NCBI GenBank assembly: GCA_016178125.1
Contig: JACOTV010000042.1
Coordinates: 1 to 8,568 of the forward strand
Source of the DNA: Candidatus Microgenomates bacterium
GTDB taxonomy: Bacteria > Patescibacteriota > Microgenomatia > UBA1406 > GWC2-37-13
Direction: 5' to 3'
Length of the DNA: 8,568 bases
The notes under the pieces are model-generated. The model made no database searches and was not told the origin of the DNA. It saw only the letters and a list, made by a program, of their open reading frames with translations. This document shows positions 5,180-8,568 of this stretch, piece after piece. Both the position numbers and the translations under genes were made by a program. The first letter of the stretch is position 1. Each line of letters begins with the position of its first letter.

Positions 5180-6774
5180 TTGTTGGCCTCCTTCACGGGT
5201 GTTTCACGACTCATAAGGGGAACTATAAAAACCACGGCAACAACGAGTACGTATAGCGTCATCCAAATCGCTTCTGCATATTGCATAAGCGATATGCGAG
5301 ACGCGAAATACTGGTTATACACAAAGCTCGTCGAAACGTTTTTGTGTAACAAATCAAAGGCGTGGGTAAAGTTATAGTATTTTAATTTCAAAAAGTCTGC
5401 TTCTACTTTTGGTGGTACGAGGTTGGTGGTTAAGGCCCCGGCCAATGCGATCGCCGAAGACACGCCAAAGAGTATAACGAATGTGAGTTTTCTCAATATT
5501 TGCAACTTGGGTTGCGTCAAGCCAATGGCAATAAAAATAGAAAATCCCGCCATCGATGGTATGAGGTAACGTGGCCCATACGCCCATCCGCCGTAGGGAT
5601 CGCCGAAGCTCGAATATACGAAAACATTGGCGATGATAAACGCCAACAAGATGCTTTTTTCAACAATGGGTTTTTTGCGAAGTGTGATAATGCCCAGTAA
5701 GGCAAGTAGCATAATGGGCGAAAATAAGAACAGCCCTTTGTCGACTCCAACCAGCAGAATTTGAGCATTTACCGGTACTTTATCCTCAGATAATGCCTTG
5801 GTGATTCCCCCACCAGCTTTTTCGGCAAGCTCGCGTTTGGTCGCATTTTCTCGCTCGAGTCTCTTTTTTGCATCGACCTTTTCCTGGCGGATTTGTTCCG
5901 CGGTCTTAACCGTATAGCGCTGTAAGTTGTTACCGATTTGTTTCCAGCCTCCCAAGAAATGGGCGTTATGATAACCGTGATAGAGAATAAGTGCGATAAA
6001 GACAGGCATAGCACGCAATATGGCAGAATTCATCGAAATCCGCAGAACCTTCTTCCTGCGCTTCACCATCGAGACAGAAAGCGAGGAAATAAGAAAATAG
6101 ACCATAAAGGGAAGTAAAAGGAGCGCATTAGGATAATCAAAAAAGAGCGAAATGCCGTAGATAAACCATACCGCGGCAGCCCACACAAACTGCTTACGGC
6201 CTTTTTGACGATAGCGCCATACGCTATAAAATGATGCCATTGCCAAGGCGGCAGCTGGAGCATGTTGGTAGATCGTTACCGAGTAGCTCCACGCGGTGGT
6301 ACCAAACGCATACGTTAACGGTGCGATAATCGCGGCCCACAATGGGAGTTCAAACACGTCGCGACAAATCAGAAATATAAACAGCATGGCAATCGTGGTA
6401 AAGAGCCCCATAGTTAAATAGGCACTCACCTGCCCTAAGTTAAATCGTGATCCAAGCAGGTATCCCGGAAGAATTGAGGCGGATACCCCTGAGGGAAAAA
6501 AGCTAAAGTATTTCGTTCCTTTAAAGCCGATGTCGGGTGAACCGAAATTTGCCAAGTCCTTGGTAAGCTGAATGGTGTGGTTGTCTTTTATCGCGATCAT
6601 CTCGGCGTAAGGCGCGCGCTCATGGGACGACTCAAAGGGTGATGCTTCGCGGATTAAGGAACCAAGCTTGGTCGTGTCACCCATATTGCCAGGCAACCCA
6701 CGTACGGTCGCTATGTGGAGGACGACCCCTAGGAGAACGACAAGAACGGCTGATAGTATTAGCTTTAATCTCAT
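5176..6774 (-). CDS. Polytopic glycosyltransferase-like membrane protein (paralogue 1)
   Basis: A 532-residue protein with about a dozen hydrophobic segments by eye. It belongs with the bacterial PMT/ArnT-like membrane transferases. The first outer loop carries FESSHERAPYAEM (47-59) and KYFSFFPSG (88-96), matching that group's G-Y-Y-S-x-x-x-P-G pattern. Further motifs are TIYQHAPAA (167-175), FDYPN (212-216), DKGLFLFSP (345-353) and DPYGGWAYGPRYLIP (392-406). It is a clear paralogue of the gene just upstream (6792-8345), aligning almost end to end. A feature of its own is a highly charged stretch at about 290-320 (many K, R and E), likely helical or coiled-coil, in the loop before DKGLF. The start follows a near-abutting extended -10 box and has no Shine-Dalgarno. 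Its stop overlaps the next gene's start by 4 bp. The sugar and acceptor cannot be predicted. Confidence 0.8.
   Translation of the reverse strand: MRLKLILSAVLVVLLGVVLHIATVRGLPGNMGDTTKLGSLIREASPFESSHERAPYAEMIAIKDNHTIQLTKDLANFGSPDIGFKGTKYFSFFPSGVSASILPGYLLGSRFNLGQVSAYLTMGLFTTIAMLFIFLICRDVFELPLWAAIIAPLTYAFGTTAWSYSVTIYQHAPAAALAMASFYSVWRYRQKGRKQFVWAAAVWFIYGISLFFDYPNALLLLPFMVYFLISSLSVSMVKRRKKVLRISMNSAILRAMPVFIALILYHGYHNAHFLGGWKQIGNNLQRYTVKTAEQIRQEKVDAKKRLERENATKRELAEKAGGGITKALSEDKVPVNAQILLVGVDKGLFLFSPIMLLALLGIITLRKKPIVEKSILLAFIIANVFVYSSFGDPYGGWAYGPRYLIPSMAGFSIFIAIGLTQPKLQILRKLTFVILFGVSSAIALAGALTTNLVPPKVEADFLKLKYYNFTHAFDLLHKNVSTSFVYNQYFASRISLMQYAEAIWMTLYVLVVAVVFIVPLMSRETPVKEANK
5187..5193 (-). promoter_or_regulatory. 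Strong Shine-Dalgarno for the coupled GT-C gene
   Basis: AAGGAGG on the - strand ends 7 nt before the ATG at 5179 and lies inside the end of the upstream coding region. It is the only full Shine-Dalgarno found before a start codon in this window, and it belongs to the one gene that has no room for its own promoter. This decides the start codon. Confidence 0.85.
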
Positions 6775-6785
6775 AAATTCATTGA

Positions 6786-6794
6786 ATTATATCA
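6786..6794 (-). promoter_or_regulatory. Perfect extended -10 promoter overlapping the upstream gene's stop codon
   Basis: The - strand reads TGATATAAT, an exact extended -10 (TGn plus TATAAT). Its first three bases are the TGA stop codon of the 6792-8345 gene. The ATG at 6774 begins 11 nt after the box, giving a leader of only about 4-5 nt. No Shine-Dalgarno is present. No convincing -35 was found, which extended -10 promoters can do without. Confidence 0.55.
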
Positions 6795-8345
6795 CTTTTT
6801 ACGCTTAAATAAAAGCGGAGTTACAAATAATAGTAAATACATAAATAGACCTAGACTTATTACTATAAGGACATAAAGATCGCTGAGTTTCATGTATTTT
6901 ATAAGATAAGTGTTGTAGAGGAAGCTCCCCGTTTTCTGCGTGTCAAGAAGGTGGAAATTGAGCGCGTAGTTGTAGTAGCTGAGCTTTAGGAACTGAGCCT
7001 CAATCTGTGGCGGGACTTTATTCGTGGTCAGTGCGCCCGCCGCCGATATACTAAGCGATGCCAAAAAGAGCACATAAAACGCCACCTTCACAAATTGAAA
7101 CCGCAGGTGCTTCAAGCCAAAGGCACAGTAAAGAGCCAGTGCAGTTATACACGGTATAAGGTACCGAGGACCAAATGCCCAGCCTCCATAGGGATCCGGA
7201 AAGCTTGCGTAAAGGAATATATTTATGGCGATAAACGCGGTCAATATGGCGTGTTCTAGGCGTTGTTCGTGTCTTAGGGCGTAGTATAGACCCCAGAGGG
7301 CAAAGAGTAGTACTGGCGAGAAATAGAAGATTCCCTTATCGGGCGCCAAAAGGAGCGTGTAGAGGCCGTTGACGAAGAATTCTTCGACAAACGGCAGCTT
7401 AGTGCGTTCTTCAATAGGCGGTGGTACGTTTTCCGACGTGACGGTGTCGAGGCGCTGCTTCGCCTGTTTTTGAATAAGTTGTTTCTCGTATCCCGGGTCG
7501 TAGCGGTCATAGAATTGCCGAATAGCGAACGGGCTATTCATGTACATGAGATTAAACACGAGGTGTATCGCAACCGCGATGAAAAACCAGAGGGCTACGA
7601 GTAAATGCGATGGGTTCACCTTAAACTTCATGTGGTGTTCTTCGCGGAGGCTTTCAAAGGTAGAAAGCAGGTAGTACACGATAAACGGCGCCAAGAGTAC
7701 CCCGTTTGGATAGTCGAACATGATCGATATACCATAGGTGAACCATACGATCGTTGCCCATAGTGCGCCAAACTTTCCCCGTGCACGATACCGTGAAACG
7801 CCATAGAACATAAGCATGGCAAAAAAGGCTGCGGGAATATGTTGGTACAGGGTGATTATGTAGTTCCATGAAGTCGTGGCAAACGCGAATATAACGACGG
7901 CGACCATGCTAAGTGACGAAGAGAGCGAAAACACATCTTTCCCAATAAGATAGATAAGAATCATTGTCGCAATTCCCATAAGGGGAATTACCGAAAACGA
8001 GGCTAAAAGTGAGAGGTTGTACGGAAATCCCATCTCAAAAAAAGGGCGAATAAGAAGCGACATACCAGGGGGAAAGTAACTGTAATATTTGCCGTCAACC
8101 ACCCCTATGTCTGGCGCGCCGAAGTCACGCAGTTCATCACTCAGTTCTACGGTATTTGATTTTCTCAGCATGAGCATTTCAGCATACGATGCGCGCTCGT
8201 GTGAGGACTCAAATGATTGGCTCGTGCCCTCGAGGCTTTTGAGCTGAGTGATGGTTGTGTAGTTTCCGACTACGCCTCGAAGCGTGATCCCATAAAAGAG
8301 GATACCCATGACCACAATTACCAAAATGGATACAAGTTTCGACAT
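6792..8345 (-). CDS. Polytopic glycosyltransferase-like membrane protein (paralogue 2)
   Basis: A 517-residue protein with about a dozen hydrophobic segments, paralogous to the following gene (5176-6774). Shared blocks in the same order are FESSHERASYAEM (45-57), GKYYSYFPPG (85-94), TLYQHIPAA (165-173), FDYPN (210-214), APDKGIFYFSP (334-344), DPYGGWAFGPRYLIP (384-398), AGALTTN (436-442) and FLKLSYYN (452-459). The G-K-Y-Y-S-x-x-P-P-G and GPRYL blocks are typical of bacterial polyprenyl-phosphate-sugar-dependent membrane transferases, so the likely job is adding a sugar to a surface glycan or protein outside the membrane. The outer loop before DKGIF (about 270-325) is polar and Gln/Lys/Pro-rich, unlike the charged helix of the paralogue. 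The gene ends with KRKK and a TGA that forms part of the next promoter; the gap to the next gene is 17 bp. Specific substrate unknown. Confidence 0.8.
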   Translation of the reverse strand: MSKLVSILVIVVMGILFYGITLRGVVGNYTTITQLKSLEGTSQSFESSHERASYAEMLMLRKSNTVELSDELRDFGAPDIGVVDGKYYSYFPPGMSLLIRPFFEMGFPYNLSLLASFSVIPLMGIATMILIYLIGKDVFSLSSSLSMVAVVIFAFATTSWNYIITLYQHIPAAFFAMLMFYGVSRYRARGKFGALWATIVWFTYGISIMFDYPNGVLLAPFIVYYLLSTFESLREEHHMKFKVNPSHLLVALWFFIAVAIHLVFNLMYMNSPFAIRQFYDRYDPGYEKQLIQKQAKQRLDTVTSENVPPPIEERTKLPFVEEFFVNGLYTLLLAPDKGIFYFSPVLLFALWGLYYALRHEQRLEHAILTAFIAINIFLYASFPDPYGGWAFGPRYLIPCITALALYCAFGLKHLRFQFVKVAFYVLFLASLSISAAGALTTNKVPPQIEAQFLKLSYYNYALNFHLLDTQKTGSFLYNTYLIKYMKLSDLYVLIVISLGLFMYLLLFVTPLLFKRKK

Positions 8346-8370
8346 ACTATAGGTGAATTATCAGAAGCAA

Positions 8371-8379
8371 ATTATACCA
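8371..8379 (-). promoter_or_regulatory. Perfect extended -10 promoter upstream of paralogue 2
   Basis: The - strand reads TGGTATAAT, an exact extended -10. The ATG at 8345 begins 25 nt after the box, which gives a leader of about 18 nt. That leader has no recognisable Shine-Dalgarno. No clear -35 hexamer is seen. This is the probable main promoter of the glycosyltransferase group, in the 83-bp gap after the transporter gene. Confidence 0.55.
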
Positions 8380-8428
8380 CAATAACTCACACTATGGGGA
8401 TATAGTTGCTTCGGTTATATGCGATATC

Positions 8429-8568
8429 TTAAAGTGCCGCATTCTTGCGTCTAAATATCCGCGACGAAGTAGTCGCATAAAAGACACCAAACAGTATGAG
8501 GAGGCCGCCGAGAACCAGGTTGCGGGTGACCTGTTCCCCCAAGAGCGGGATTGCCGTGACCGCACTAA
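8429..8568 (-). CDS. EamA/DMT-family transporter, C-terminal end (5' part outside window)
   Basis: The last 45 codons of a gene that enters from the right edge, read on the - strand from 8566 to a TAA at 8429-8431. The peptide begins SAVTAIPLLGEQVTRNLVLG and continues through a hydrophobic helix to a basic tail (RIFRRKNAAL). A Pro-x-x-x-Gly-Glu block followed by a Gly-rich last membrane helix (LVLGGLLILFGVFYA) is the hallmark of the final repeat of EamA/drug-metabolite-transporter proteins, which carry ten membrane helices and export or import small metabolites. Only about a seventh of such a protein is visible, so substrate and full length are unknown. It is co-directional with the glycosyltransferases, 83 bp upstream of the first. 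Some related proteins move lipid-linked sugars, but nothing here decides that. Confidence 0.75.
   Translation of the reverse strand, partial: SAVTAIPLLGEQVTRNLVLGGLLILFGVFYATTSSRIFRRKNAAL

Noticed and set aside
5176..6794. Alternative genetic code with UGA read as glycine
   Set aside because: TGA ends both the 5176-6774 and 6792-8345 genes right where the next gene begins, and the coding regions need no read-through. The standard bacterial code fits.
3516..6810. Shared CGTAAAAAG before two TATAAT boxes as a conserved upstream promoter element
   Set aside because: The distance to the -10 box differs greatly between the two sites, and both copies encode Arg-Lys-Lys tails, so coincidence is likely.
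8398..8428. Stem-loop in the gap before paralogue 2 (ATATA...TATAT)
   Set aside because: Five A-T pairs plus wobble pairs that exist only for + strand RNA, whereas the genes here are on the - strand. No T-run.

Overview
The window reads as a piece of a small-genome bacterium, most likely a member of the Candidate Phyla Radiation (Patescibacteria). This is inferred from compact gene packing, several genes with little or no 5' leader, and cell-surface glycosyltransferases typical of those genomes. No taxonomic marker was searched. TGA acts as a stop codon at the ends of two genes, so the code looks standard and not the UGA-Gly code of Gracilibacteria/Absconditabacteria.

Layout. On the + strand, positions 1-1073 hold the C-terminal 356 codons of the ribosome-associated GTPase TypA/BipA. 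A membrane-anchored SGNH/GDSL hydrolase follows (1125-2060) with its own promoter-like sequence abutting the start codon. Everything from 2077 to the end is on the - strand. In transcription order it is: the tail of an EamA/DMT-type transporter (8429-8568), two tandem paralogous polytopic glycosyltransferase-like proteins (6792-8345 and 5176-6774), a third GT-C-type membrane glycosyltransferase coupled to the previous gene by an ATGA overlap (3521-5179), a secreted glycoside-hydrolase-like gene broken into two frames (2410-3496), and a small GIY-YIG nuclease gene (2077-2361).

The membrane enzymes probably move sugars from lipid carriers onto acceptors at the outer face of the membrane. The secreted hydrolase-like protein (now broken) and perhaps the anchored SGNH hydrolase would trim or de-acylate surface glycans. 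The exact glycan cannot be told from this window.

The most unusual part is a 328-bp unit (2064-2391). The GIY-YIG gene is enclosed by 31-bp inverted repeats matching at 26 positions, and each repeat is itself a CTGAA...TTCAG hairpin. One repeat carries the gene's ribosome binding site and the other its last codons and stop. The unit is A+T-rich compared with its neighbours and sits 3 bp past the hydrolase stop codon. It looks like a minimal mobile cassette. Two other points stand out: the broken hydrolase looks like the result of an internal deletion with a frame change, and -10 boxes repeatedly sit almost on top of start codons that lack a Shine-Dalgarno sequence. There is no gene-free stretch longer than 300 bases, and I saw no tRNA, rRNA or CRISPR array.
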